A stretch of DNA of 40,117 nucleotides, taken from contig NZ_VSSR01000130.1 of the NCBI RefSeq assembly GCF_008123515.1, positions 1 to 40,117 on the forward strand, written 5' to 3'. The notes under the pieces are model-generated. The model was given only the letters and a program-made list of their open reading frames with translations. It did no database searches and was not told the DNA's origin. Below are positions 29,663 to 38,532 of this stretch, one piece after another. The first letter of the stretch is position 1. Each line of letters begins with the position of its first letter. The stretch is from Bradyrhizobium cytisi. Its GTDB lineage: Bacteria; Pseudomonadota; Alphaproteobacteria; Rhizobiales; Xanthobacteraceae. The position numbers and the translations under genes are program-made.

Positions 29663-32600
29663 TCACGCTGCAATGGCGTTCTCGCCGCTCCCCTCCACAT
29701 CCGTCGCAAGGGCCTTCTCCACCTCCGCCAACTGCCGACGCTTCTCGGTGAGCTCAGCGGCGAAGGCGAAGTCGCCGTCCTCGCGCGCCTGATACGAGGC
29801 GAGCCTGCGGCGTGTATCCGCGAGACGTTGGCGATAGCGCTCCCGCTCGCCCTCGAAATCGCCCAACCCATGCTCCAGTCGCGAGATCGCGCCGAGCGGC
29901 GTGACCGTGACCGACAGCTCGATCTCGTCTTCAGCGCCGGTGCGGATCAGCGCGGTGCTGTAGCGATAGCCGTCGCGGCCGAAGCGCTCGCCGGAATATT
30001 CGAGATCGAAGCCGCCGATCGTGGCGATCACAATCTCGCCCTCCTGCTGAAGCTGCACGAGGGTCAGGATTTCCTTCATCAGCGCGCGGCCGGCCTCCTT
30101 GCGCTCGACATAGCGCTTGCCGGCCACGCTCGCGGCGAAGGCGTCAGCGGCCGTCGCAACGCGGCGTTCAATATCCTTGCCGACATCTGCGATCCGCCGC
30201 GTGCAGAACTCGATGTCGCGCTCCGCGTCGCGGATCTGCCGGCGGACGGCGTGATGATCATCGATATGCGCCGCGCGGAGACGTTCCAGCCGCGCGATGT
30301 CGGCTTCCAGTCCCGCCTTCTGCATCAGCCGTTCGTCGCCGCTGGCGATCGCCTTGGCCATCGCGAACTGGTTGGCCTGACCTTCGCCGAGGTCCTCGAG
30401 CCGACGAATCGACGTGTCGCCCGAGAGCGCCGCGGCGATGAAACGGGCCTTGCGCTCGTTGTTCTGCCACATGCTTGCGTCGAGCGACCCCTCGGTGGCA
30501 TAGGCAAAGATGTCGATGACATCATGCTGATTGCCCTGGCGCTCGATCCGGCCCTCGCGCTGCGCGATCTGCGACGGCAGCCACGGCACGTCGAGATGGT
30601 GGAGCGCCTTGAGCCGAAGCTGCGCGTTGACGCCAGTCCCCATCGTGTCGGACGAGCCGATCAGGAAGCGGACCTTGCCGGCGCGCACGTCGCCGAACAG
30701 GCGCTGCTTGGCCTCGGACTTCCTGAAGTCCTGCATGAAGGCAATCTCGGACGCCGGCACGCCCATGCGGACAAGCTCGTCTCTGATCCAGCGATAGGCC
30801 GAGAAGCCGCGTGTCTTCTCCACGCTGATGGTGCCTAGATCGGAGAAGATCATCTGCGCGGCGCCCGGCAGCTCGTAGAGCTTGCCGTCGGCGCGGACGT
30901 AGCTGTTTGCCGATGTTTCCTTCCAGATGCGGAAGGCGTTGGCGACGAGCAGGTTCAGCTTGTTATCCGGCTCGTTGTCGCTACCTGGATCGACCAGACG
31001 CAAATCGATTGCGGCATGGCGGCCATCGGTAATGACGGAGAGCAGGATGTCGTCGCCCGGCTCCGGCGGCCGGTCGCGCATCTCGATTGCCTTGATCCGC
31101 GCGTCTAGCAGGGACTGGTAGCGCCTGAAAGCCGGGGTTGGCTTTGCGGTCAGGATCTGCCGCTTGCCCGTCGAGATGGCCGGGACCTTCACGTGCTGCC
31201 GCAGGTCCTCCGGCGTCACCACGTCGGCGAAGGACCGGAACCTGGCGATCAGCTCGGGGACATTGACGAAGGTCGCAAAGCGTGTGACCGGCTTGTATTT
31301 GCCGGACGGCTGAAGCTCGAGCTCGGTCGAGACGTCGCCGAAGGTCGAGGCCCAGGCATCGAACTCGTGCAACCCGCGATCCAAAAGCGCCGCGTAGCCG
31401 AGATAACGCTGCACCGAGAACATCTCGCCGAGCGTGTTGGTGATCGGCGTGCCGGAGGCGAGCACCAGCGCTCGGCCGGGGTTCTTTGTCGCGATGAAGC
31501 GGGACTTTACATAGAGGTCCCAGGCGCGCTGCGAGCCGTTGGGATCGACGCCCTTCAGCGTCGACATGTTGGTGGCGAAGGACAGCTTGCGGAACTCCTG
31601 CGCCTCGTCGACGATGATCTGGTCGACGCCGATCTCGGAGATGGTGAGGAGATCGTCCTTGCGGGTGGCGAGCGCTTCGAGCCGTTCCTTCAATCCCTCC
31701 TTCAGCCGCTCGAGCCTTTTGCGCGAGACCCGGTCGTCGCTCTCGACCTTGCTGAGCAGTTGCTCGTAGAGCTCGAGCTCATCCTGGATCATCTGCTGCT
31801 CGAACGCGGACGGCACGCCGATGAAGCGGAAGGCGGAATGGGTAATGATGATCGCATCCCAAGTCGCGGTCGCGGCGCGCGACAGGAAGCGATGCCGCTT
31901 GTCCTTGGTAAAGTTGGTCTCGTCGGCGACGAGGATGCGCGCGCCCGGATAGAGCGCCAGGAACTCACGCGCGGCCTGCGCCAGGCAGTGGCCGGGAACG
32001 ACCAGCATGGCCTTGGCAACCAGGCCTAGGCGGCGCTGCTCCATGATGGCAGCCGCCATCGTCATCGTCTTGCCGGCGCCCACGGCATGGGCGAGATAGG
32101 TCGCGCCCGAGGCGATGATGCGCCAGATGCCACGCTTCTGATGCTCGTAGAGAACGAATGCGCCCGAGGCGCCCGGCAGCGTCAGGTGCGAGCCGTCGAA
32201 GGCGCGCGGCACGATGTTGTTGAAGCGGTCGTTGTAGACCCGCGCCAGGCGATCGGTTCGATCAGGATCGGACCAGATCCAGTTCTGGAAGGCGGTCTTG
32301 ATCTTGTGCAGCTTCTCCTTCGCCGCATCGGTATCGATGACGTTGAGGACACGGCGCTCGCTGTCGCCATCCTTGATGGTGTCGAAGATTTGGGGCACCG
32401 AGGAATTGAGCGCATCGGAGAGAAGCTGGCCGGCGTGCCGCCGCTCGGTGCCCCATTCGGATGTGCCGGCGGCCATCCAGCCGAGCTGGCGGGCTTCCAC
32501 GGTCCACGACGCCAGTTCCGGCATGTGGTGGATCTTGATCTCCGCACCCATGATCTCGTGGACGAAAGGGACGATATCGGCGGCGGGGATCCACGGCGCG

Positions 32601-34765
32601 CCGAGCCGCGCGGTGATGTCTGATGGCCGGAGGTCGAGGGGTTGCACCTCCCGCAGGGCCGCCACATTGCGCTCATATTCGGGGTCGAGCGCGGCCGCGG
32701 CCTCCGCCGCCGCGAGCTTCGATCGGACCGCGCCTGAAAGATAGGCGTCGGCGGTCTGCCACGACCCATCGGCCGGATCGCGGAAGATGGCGCTGCCGAG
32801 CTCGGCGATCACGTCGTCCGCATCGCGATGCAAGAGCTCGGCGATGTGGTCGGGATCGACATGGCCGCGCTCGTTGAGCACGACGGCCAGGGCGTCAGCG
32901 GCGCTGGTGATGATCGGCGGCGCCGGCGGCGCGATCACCCGCTCGGTGAAGATCGGGCCCGGCCTCCCCGTGTCGGACTCAAGCTCGTAGTCCTCGATCG
33001 ACGCGACCAGCCAGCAATCGGGATCATCAAGGAAAGGCTGGAGATTTGGCCGGCGATGGGTCTCGCGGACCTCGCCGGTTTCCGGGTCTTCCGTCGTCGA
33101 GACGACGGTCGTGTTGATCGGGCCGAAGGCGCGGACGAAGTTCGACCAGGCGATGCGTAAGCGGACCTGCGCGTCCTTCCACGGTTGGTCGAGCTCCTGG
33201 CATTTCAGCACCTCGCCCACCGCATCGCGGATCGGGATCAGCTTCTGGATGATCCGGGCATGCTTTTCCGGAATGCCGTCGGCGCTGCGGCCCTTGCGCA
33301 CCGCAACAGAGACCGGCTCCCCGTCGAGGATCTGCATCAGGCCATGCCGGTGATCGAGGAGATAGCTGCCCTCGCGCGCCGTGAGGCTCGCGGAGCTATC
33401 CGACTTCGCCGGCACGGCCTCATCCTCGCCGTCAGGGTCGATCGCCTCCGGTTCGCCGTCATAGAAGGCGCCCGGAAGGAGGGTGATCGCCTCGGCCAGT
33501 ACGGGCGCGAGGTCCTCGCCGGCCTTGGTAAGACAGGTGTAGGTCTCTCCGAACGGACCGGAGGTCAGCGCGTGTGCGCCGAGCACAAGCTGGGGATGCC
33601 GCGCAAACCAGCGGTTGACGCGAATCGCGCCCTCATCCTCCGTCGCCGGACGCACCTCCTCGAGGTCGAGCCAGGACATGTCGCCCTCCAGCTCGCCGTG
33701 CTTGCGCCGGCGGAAGAACAGGATGTCGACCACGACGTCGGTGCCGGCATCGGCGCGGAAGCTGCCTTCCGGCAAGCGGATCGCACCGAGGAGATCGGCA
33801 TGCTCAGCGATCAGCTCGCGCGCGGAGCCATCCGCCTTATCCATCGTGCCGTGCGAGGTGACGAAGGCGGCGAGGCCGCCCGGCTTCAACAGCTTGATCG
33901 CCTTAACGATAAAGTAATCGTGGAGACGCAGACCGAGCGAGCGCAGCGCGCGGTCCGAGCGGACGGTGCGATCGGAGAATGGCGGATTACCGATCGCAAG
34001 GTCGAACCGCGCCGGCAGATCGGTGCGCCCGAAATCGCCGGTGACGATCCGCGCCCGCGGCTGCAGCAGCCGGACGATGCGCGCCGTGACGGGATCGAGC
34101 TCGATGCCAGTGACGTGCGAGACATGGCGTAGCGGTTCGGGCATCAGTGCCGCAAACAGGCCGGTGCCGATCCCGGGCTCGAGCACACGTCCGCCGCGCC
34201 AGCCGAGCCGCAGCAATGCCGCCCAGATCGCCCGCACGATGAACTCCGGCGTGAAATGGGCGTACTGTGTGCAGCGCGCGAGCGAGGCGTAGTCGGCATC
34301 ACCGACCGCATCCTGCAGGTCGGCGCCGATCGCGTCCCAGCCCTTCGCGAACTCGGTTTCGCCCGGCCGGCGGAAGATGCCATTGGCAAGCTCCGACGCG
34401 CCGAAGCCGGTAAAGCGGATCAGTCGCCGCTGCTCGTCAATCGTCGCGGGCCGCTGCTCGGCCTCGACCTGTAAGGCGAGCCGGACCGCCGCAACATTGT
34501 CGCGGGCGCGCTGCTTCCAGTTCCTTGCGAGGCCGCGCGTATCAGCAAGGTAGAAATTGTCGCCGCGCTTGCGCGAACCGGCCGGGGAGGGCTGCGTCGA
34601 CGAGACCGCCGGCCCTGCGGGGACCGACGGCGACGGCGGCGGATCGTGATCATGATCGTCGTCGCCGCCGGGATCGGGGCCGAACGCGGTAACGCCGAGG
34701 CCGAGGCCCGATGAAAGGGCGGTGTTGCCGAAGAGGTCGAGGGTGAAAGGATCGTCATGCGCCAT
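29663..34765 (-). CDS. Giant DNA methylase-helicase, DarB-like (SNF2-type)
   Basis: This 1700-residue protein has a disordered acidic/proline front (1-65) and an N6-adenine methyltransferase domain with VLEPGIGTG (194-202) and NPPF (260-263). Its SF2 helicase has Walker A in HAVGAGKTMTMAAA (895-900 VGAGKT), DEAQEF (1053-1058) and a C-terminal motif VI region, AQREGRIERQGNQ. A long coiled-coil tail lies about 1470-1690. The methylase-helicase fusion and size resemble DarB of phage P1, which protects DNA from type I restriction. Similar proteins are standard on rhizobial plasmids and are often annotated as strawberry-notch or DEAD/DEAH helicases. No frameshift is seen. ATG 34765 has AAGGA about 10 bases upstream. 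Confidence 0.93.
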   Translation of the reverse strand: MAHDDPFTLDLFGNTALSSGLGLGVTAFGPDPGGDDDHDHDPPPSPSVPAGPAVSSTQPSPAGSRKRGDNFYLADTRGLARNWKQRARDNVAAVRLALQVEAEQRPATIDEQRRLIRFTGFGASELANGIFRRPGETEFAKGWDAIGADLQDAVGDADYASLARCTQYAHFTPEFIVRAIWAALLRLGWRGGRVLEPGIGTGLFAALMPEPLRHVSHVTGIELDPVTARIVRLLQPRARIVTGDFGRTDLPARFDLAIGNPPFSDRTVRSDRALRSLGLRLHDYFIVKAIKLLKPGGLAAFVTSHGTMDKADGSARELIAEHADLLGAIRLPEGSFRADAGTDVVVDILFFRRRKHGELEGDMSWLDLEEVRPATEDEGAIRVNRWFARHPQLVLGAHALTSGPFGETYTCLTKAGEDLAPVLAEAITLLPGAFYDGEPEAIDPDGEDEAVPAKSDSSASLTAREGSYLLDHRHGLMQILDGEPVSVAVRKGRSADGIPEKHARIIQKLIPIRDAVGEVLKCQELDQPWKDAQVRLRIAWSNFVRAFGPINTTVVSTTEDPETGEVRETHRRPNLQPFLDDPDCWLVASIEDYELESDTGRPGPIFTERVIAPPAPPIITSAADALAVVLNERGHVDPDHIAELLHRDADDVIAELGSAIFRDPADGSWQTADAYLSGAVRSKLAAAEAAAALDPEYERNVAALREVQPLDLRPSDITARLGAPWIPAADIVPFVHEIMGAEIKIHHMPELASWTVEARQLGWMAAGTSEWGTERRHAGQLLSDALNSSVPQIFDTIKDGDSERRVLNVIDTDAAKEKLHKIKTAFQNWIWSDPDRTDRLARVYNDRFNNIVPRAFDGSHLTLPGASGAFVLYEHQKRGIWRIIASGATYLAHAVGAGKTMTMAAAIMEQRRLGLVAKAMLVVPGHCLAQAAREFLALYPGARILVADETNFTKDKRHRFLSRAATATWDAIIITHSAFRFIGVPSAFEQQMIQDELELYEQLLSKVESDDRVSRKRLERLKEGLKERLEALATRKDDLLTISEIGVDQIIVDEAQEFRKLSFATNMSTLKGVDPNGSQRAWDLYVKSRFIATKNPGRALVLASGTPITNTLGEMFSVQRYLGYAALLDRGLHEFDAWASTFGDVSTELELQPSGKYKPVTRFATFVNVPELIARFRSFADVVTPEDLRQHVKVPAISTGKRQILTAKPTPAFRRYQSLLDARIKAIEMRDRPPEPGDDILLSVITDGRHAAIDLRLVDPGSDNEPDNKLNLLVANAFRIWKETSANSYVRADGKLYELPGAAQMIFSDLGTISVEKTRGFSAYRWIRDELVRMGVPASEIAFMQDFRKSEAKQRLFGDVRAGKVRFLIGSSDTMGTGVNAQLRLKALHHLDVPWLPSQIAQREGRIERQGNQHDVIDIFAYATEGSLDASMWQNNERKARFIAAALSGDTSIRRLEDLGEGQANQFAMAKAIASGDERLMQKAGLEADIARLERLRAAHIDDHHAVRRQIRDAERDIEFCTRRIADVGKDIERRVATAADAFAASVAGKRYVERKEAGRALMKEILTLVQLQQEGEIVIATIGGFDLEYSGERFGRDGYRYSTALIRTGAEDEIELSVTVTPLGAISRLEHGLGDFEGERERYRQRLADTRRRLASYQAREDGDFAFAAELTEKRRQLAEVEKALATDVEGSGENAIAA

Positions 34766-34792
34766 TTGGAAATGTCCTTCTGCTGGGCGCGC

Positions 34793-34817
34793 GCAGCCGT
34801 CCGCCGGCGCGGGCTGC
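34793..34817 (-). other. GC leader hairpin of the methylase-helicase gene
   Basis: GCAGCC and GGCTGC around a GC-rich 13-nt loop, 28 nt upstream of the start. Weaker than the others. Confidence 0.4.
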
Positions 34818-34884
34818 GACGGAGGGCATGGGCGCTTGCGGGATCGACGGAGAGCCGGCGCCGGGGCCGGATGCGGAAATGCGA

Positions 34885-34905
34885 AGCCCGGCGTGTGGCC
34901 GGGCT
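34885..34905 (-). other. GC hairpin behind the DUF1419 gene
   Basis: AGCCCGGC and GCCGGGCT, a perfect 8-bp stem with a GTGTG loop, 29 nt beyond the DUF1419 stop. No T-run. Confidence 0.55.
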
Positions 34906-34934
34906 GCTCGCAGGGCGGGAAGGGAAGGGTGAGG

Positions 34935-35540
34935 CTAGGCCGCGACCGTCTCCGGCAGATGGCGGAGCTGCACCGGCAGCTTGGCCGCGATCTCCGCCTC
35001 CGTGAGGTCGTCGAGAAGCTTCAGGACGGTGCCGCGCTGGCCCGCGGAGACGAGCACGGTGCGGCGGCCGCGCATGGGAGCGGGCCAGCGCTCGCCGGCA
35101 TAGCCGCGATAGTCGTCATGCGTGCTCGACCAGATGTGCTCAAGCCGCTCGTCGCGCGTCATGGCGCGGACCGGCCGCGATTCGCGCTCAATGATCTCTG
35201 CTTTCATCCGCTCGGGCGAACCCCGGCCCGACAAATCGCAATAGCCGTGGAACCAGCGCCGCTTTCCATCGATGGCGAGCGTGAAGAAGATGCTGGTGAC
35301 GCTGCCCGTCATGAATTCGCGCATCGCGAACATGTCGGCGCGCATCCATAGCGGCGGCAGGATCTCGAGCATGTAGTCGTGCTCCCGCTCGTTGATCTCA
35401 AACCACTCACCGGCGAAGAGATGCTGGCCTTCACCTTCGGCCATAGCGGGGTCACCACGATGGCGGTTGAACAAGCGGTGCATCTCGTGGCGCGTCGCAA
35501 CGCCTTCGAAGACTTTGCGGATGCTGGGGGAGGTGTGCAT
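34935..35540 (-). CDS. DUF1419 family protein
   Basis: This 201-residue protein starts MHTSPSIRKVFEGVATRHEMHRLFNRHRGDPAMAEGEGQHLFAGEWFEINEREHDYMLEILPPLWMRADMFAMREFMTGSVTSIFFTLAIDGKRRWFHGYCDLS, which matches DUF1419 of rhizobial plasmids. ATG 35540 follows AGAGGAG. The family has no established function. There is no signal peptide; the single hydrophobic patch is short. It lies just upstream of the methylase-helicase gene on the same strand. Confidence 0.88.
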   Translation of the reverse strand: MHTSPSIRKVFEGVATRHEMHRLFNRHRGDPAMAEGEGQHLFAGEWFEINEREHDYMLEILPPLWMRADMFAMREFMTGSVTSIFFTLAIDGKRRWFHGYCDLSGRGSPERMKAEIIERESRPVRAMTRDERLEHIWSSTHDDYRGYAGERWPAPMRGRRTVLVSAGQRGTVLKLLDDLTEAEIAAKLPVQLRHLPETVAA

Positions 35541-35870
35541 GGGCGGCTCCTCTTGGCCTGGCCGGGCTGACAGCGCGAGCGATCCGCCTGATCCCTTCGT
35601 CACTTCAGTCCTTCATCACACCTCCTCGCCGGCCGCATCGAAGGTCCGGCGGGTCAAGGGCCGCGGAACGCGGGCGAAGCTTCACCCTTGACGCGCCGGC
35701 CGGGCATGCGGCAGCGCTTCATTCCCATTTCATTTTCCCTCCCTCATTGTTCGATCCCCTCTTCCTTTGCTCAACACCAAGCCGTCAGAAGACCCCACTC
35801 ATTTGAAGGCCTTGGCGCGGCGCCCCCACGCAGCCGGCGCGTCGCCCTGGCGAGCCGCATCAGTTAGACG
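35541..35870. other. No supported gene
   Basis: A 330-nt gap between the DUF1419 and DUF3991/TOPRIM genes. It includes a C/T-rich run near 35725-35770. I see no gene in it. Confidence 0.5.
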
Positions 35871-36755
35871 TCAGGCGCTCAAATCTTCATTCCAGTCGCC
35901 GGCGCACGGCCGCAAACGGGCATAACGTGCACTTGCATCTGCGGCGATGGCACGAATTCGGTCGGCGTAGACCTCGCCTTGCCGATTGTTGTCGGTTGCT
36001 GCCACGAGCCAAACATTGGCGCGCTTGGCCAAGCCGCGGATGGCGTCATCGGTCGCGGGCGACCAACCGCCGCCGGTGCTGACATAAAGGGTGTCAGGCC
36101 GCAGGACCTCGATTGCGGCGAGGCTCATCGCATCGATGGCCGCCTCCGTGATGCAGATCCGCTCAGACTCCTCCGACCCGAAGCGAAAAAGCTCCTTGCC
36201 GCCGTCCGTGGCGAAGCCCCGCCATCCCGGTCCACGCTCCTCCCAACCTGTGAGCACTCCAGCAGAATCGCTATGCGCCGCCCACATGCTGCCTTGGGGG
36301 CCCTCTCGCAACCGGTCGCTAGCGACCGCCTGCTTCACGATGTTTGCCGGCAGCCCGCGCTCGCCGGTGAGATAGCGCCAGGCTGGCGAGCCGGGGCGCA
36401 GCCCCACGCGATATCCCCATCGCTCCACGATGGACGCAAGGGCCTTGGGCCTTGCCGGGCGCTGCCACCCAGGTGCAGCGGGGACGAAGCCAACCACATC
36501 CGCAACACGATCACACGCTTGGACGAAACCGTGGGCACCGAGGTGTTCGGCGAGCAAAAACACGTCCCCTTTCGCCGGCGACAGGGGATCGAACCAGCCG
36601 CGGCCCTGGTGGATGACGATGATGATGTTGGTGTCGCGGCGATACTTGATCGCACGGCGGGTACTTTCCTTGAGATCGACCTTCCAGCCGTCTTTCTCCA
36701 GCAGGGCTGCGCAGCCAACGTTTTCGCGCAGCTCTTCGATTTCTCTCTTGTCCAT
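35871..36755 (-). CDS. DUF3991 and TOPRIM domain protein
   Basis: This 294-residue protein has MDKREIEELRENVGCAALLEKDGWKVDLKESTRRAIKYRR...IIIVIHQGRGWFDPLSPAKGDVFLLAEHLG (DUF3991-like region, 1-110). It then has a TOPRIM domain with RICITEAAIDAMSLAAIEVL (about 205-225) and the later WLVAATDNNRQGEVYADRI carrying D-x-N acidic residues. TOPRIM domains act in primases, topoisomerases and nucleases; with DUF3991 the protein is usually taken as a plasmid primase-like factor, which could start second-strand synthesis after transfer. Start at ATG 36755 or a GTG three codons earlier; no strong SD is seen. Confidence 0.88.
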   Translation of the reverse strand: MDKREIEELRENVGCAALLEKDGWKVDLKESTRRAIKYRRDTNIIIVIHQGRGWFDPLSPAKGDVFLLAEHLGAHGFVQACDRVADVVGFVPAAPGWQRPARPKALASIVERWGYRVGLRPGSPAWRYLTGERGLPANIVKQAVASDRLREGPQGSMWAAHSDSAGVLTGWEERGPGWRGFATDGGKELFRFGSEESERICITEAAIDAMSLAAIEVLRPDTLYVSTGGGWSPATDDAIRGLAKRANVWLVAATDNNRQGEVYADRIRAIAADASARYARLRPCAGDWNEDLSA

Positions 36756-36949
36756 TGTTTGCACCGGCGTCGCGCACGCGGCATCCGGCCCCTTCTTCTG
36801 TTGGTCTCACCTTGCGGCACATCCCCGAACGGCCGCGAAGCCTGCCGAATGCAAGGGCGCGCGTACAAGCTGTCGAATTCGACAGATAGCTGGGCGCGGC
36901 GTAGCTTCCCTTGCAGCCGGCATGGCGCCAGCGGCAGCGGACACCCGGC

Positions 36950-37126
36950 TCAATGAGCCGGGGACCAAGGATCGTATTCATGGACGATGGCGTCCTGGTC
37001 GCCGTCGTATTCGCTGGAGACCATCACACCGAATTCGCTCTCAGCCTGGAAAAGGATGACCGGCACCATCAGCGTGCGGGCCAGATCGAAAGCGTGGTTC
37101 TGAGCGAGGGTGAGATCGTGCGACAT
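36950..37126 (-). CDS. 58-residue conserved-type acidic protein
   Basis: It reads MSHDLTLAQNHAFDLARTLM, then VPVILFQAESEFGVMVSSEY and DGDQDAIVHEYDPWSPAH. It has an N-terminal helix, a central beta strand and an acidic tail. ATG 37126 has SD GGGAG at 7-8 nt, and a perfect 7-bp GC hairpin stands 21 nt upstream, as for other genes of the module. I recall similar short proteins (AQNHAFDLARTLMVPV) from rhizobial plasmids. Function unknown. It lies 195 nt upstream of the TOPRIM gene on the same strand. Confidence 0.75.
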   Translation of the reverse strand: MSHDLTLAQNHAFDLARTLMVPVILFQAESEFGVMVSSEYDGDQDAIVHEYDPWSPAH

Positions 37127-37146
37127 CGAAAGGCTCCCGTCTTGCG

Positions 37147-37163
37147 GCGGGGACCATCCCCGC
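37147..37163 (-). other. GC leader hairpin of the 58-residue gene
   Basis: GCGGGGA and TCCCCGC with a CCA loop, perfect 7-bp stem. Confidence 0.65.
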
Positions 37164-37886
37164 TCGACAGGCGCCGATGTGTTCGGGGGCGGCCGCGGTC
37201 ACCTCGAGAGGCAAAGCCGAAGAGGTCGCACGCTTGCGTAGCGAACCCCTTGCGGGTTGATCGTGGAAGGCCGCGCCAGAACCAAGGAAAGCCCATTTCG
37301 AGAGCGGGGTGTTCCTTCACCGGAAGCTTGGTGTGCCAAAGCGCACATCTTTCTCGCACGGATACCTTTGCCGTTCTGCTCAAATATCGAGAATCACCGT
37401 CGTTGTTCTGTACGGAATGAAAACGCGTTTGACCCATGCGGCGACCGCTTCGCGAGGATGTCATTTCCATTCGATGCCTTGAGCTCATAGACATTGACGC
37501 GTTGACTGGATTAAAGCCCGTTCCGTGAAGCTGCCTCCGTCCGAAACAGCATCTGCGGCTACTCAGGAGCTTGGGCCGTTTGCGTCAGGGATGGCAGCCC
37601 GCAAGGGGGAAGACCCGCCTCCGGGGCTTCAGCTTAGCCAACAGCCCGGCCCGCGTGGGCGACGCACTAAGTCCCAGCTAGACGTGTACTCACAAATTGG
37701 TGCACTTCGTTTGAGCTCCGTTCTGCCCTGATAGCGGCGCGTTGGCGCAGCTCACCTTAGGTCCGCCTTGGGCCCAAGTGCCGAAGCAAATTGCGGCTGG
37801 TCGAGTGGCCTGCCTTCTTTCAAACGACTGTTCAACTAGGCGCGCTGTGCGGCTCGGTCTGATCTTTCCCCGAGAAAGTGAACGGG
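37164..37886. other. No supported gene
   Basis: About 720 nt. Open frames on both strands are short and shadow-like. This is the boundary between the minus-strand module and the decayed right end. Confidence 0.5.
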
Positions 37887-38095
37887 TTAAGCGGCTTTTA
37901 GCTCCATTTCGATCGCGATTATCCGATGGCAGAATGGAGTCCGTTCGGTTGTAGAAGCCTTCGATGATGGCGAAGATATCGCGCTGAGCCTCGGCGCGGG
38001 TGTTCTAGTCGCTATGATGGACGAGCTCGGTCTTCAAGGTATGGAAGAAGCTCTCCATCGGGCGTTGTCGTAGCAATCGACCTTGCGTGTCGGCG
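37887..38095 (-). pseudogene. IS3-family transposase (OrfB) C-terminal remnant
   Basis: On the minus strand DCYDNA, then (in the next frame) MESFFHTLKTELVHHSD and, after an in-frame TAG, NTRAEAQRDIFAIIEGFYNRT are the catalytic-core end of an IS3-type OrfB (the DDE glutamate region and the tail). At least one single-base deletion breaks the frame just after DCYDNA. A stop interrupts after HHSD, a further shift follows YNRT, and the gene ends in ELKAA-TAA (stop 37887-37889). No OrfA and no complete terminal repeats are found. Confidence 0.8.
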
Positions 38096-38124
38096 TCGGC
38101 AAGAGCATCGCGATGGGCACGTGA

Positions 38125-38334
38125 GGCATACTTGCCGAGATCGAGCTTGGCCTGCTGCTCGCCCTGGAGGCCCTGCTGCGCGAGCGGAACGTCACGCGCG
38201 CGGCGTTGCGTCCGAACCTCGGCCGGCCGGCGCTATCGGCTCGGTTGAACCGGCTGCGGCCGGTCTTTGCTGACCCATTGTTCGTGCCCTTACGCCATTC
38301 AGCGGTGTGCAGCATCAACGCGTCGCACCAATAG
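38125..38334 (+). pseudogene. LysR-type regulator, N-terminal remnant
   Basis: One frame reads LAEIELGLLLALEALLRERNVTRAALRPNLGRPALSARLNRLRPVFADPLFV, the LysR helix-turn-helix: LLLALEALLxERNVTRAA...QPALSxxLxRLRxxFxDPLxV. A stop precedes it (TGA at 38122-38124), there is no start codon, and the reading ends at TAG 38332-38334 after about 65 residues, without the effector domain. It was brought beside the IS3 remnant by rearrangement. The stretch 38335-38532 shows no intact gene. Confidence 0.8.
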
Positions 38335-38532
38335 GCGTCGATCGCGCGCGAGCCTACCGCCGAGATCGCCTCTTCCTGCTCACGGGCGAGGTTTCATTGC
38401 CGGAACATTCCCAGCAACATTTGGAAACAAAATTTTCACCAATAATAACGATAGCACCGGTCATGAGGTACAACCGGACGGTGAGTTTGCTAAACCACTG
38501 GGAGAACCGCCCGAAATTGCACGTGCCTTGGA

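Noticed and set aside
28221..30838. Long plus-strand frames of 523 and 465 residues
   Set aside because: Antisense shadows of the ParB-domain and methylase-helicase genes.
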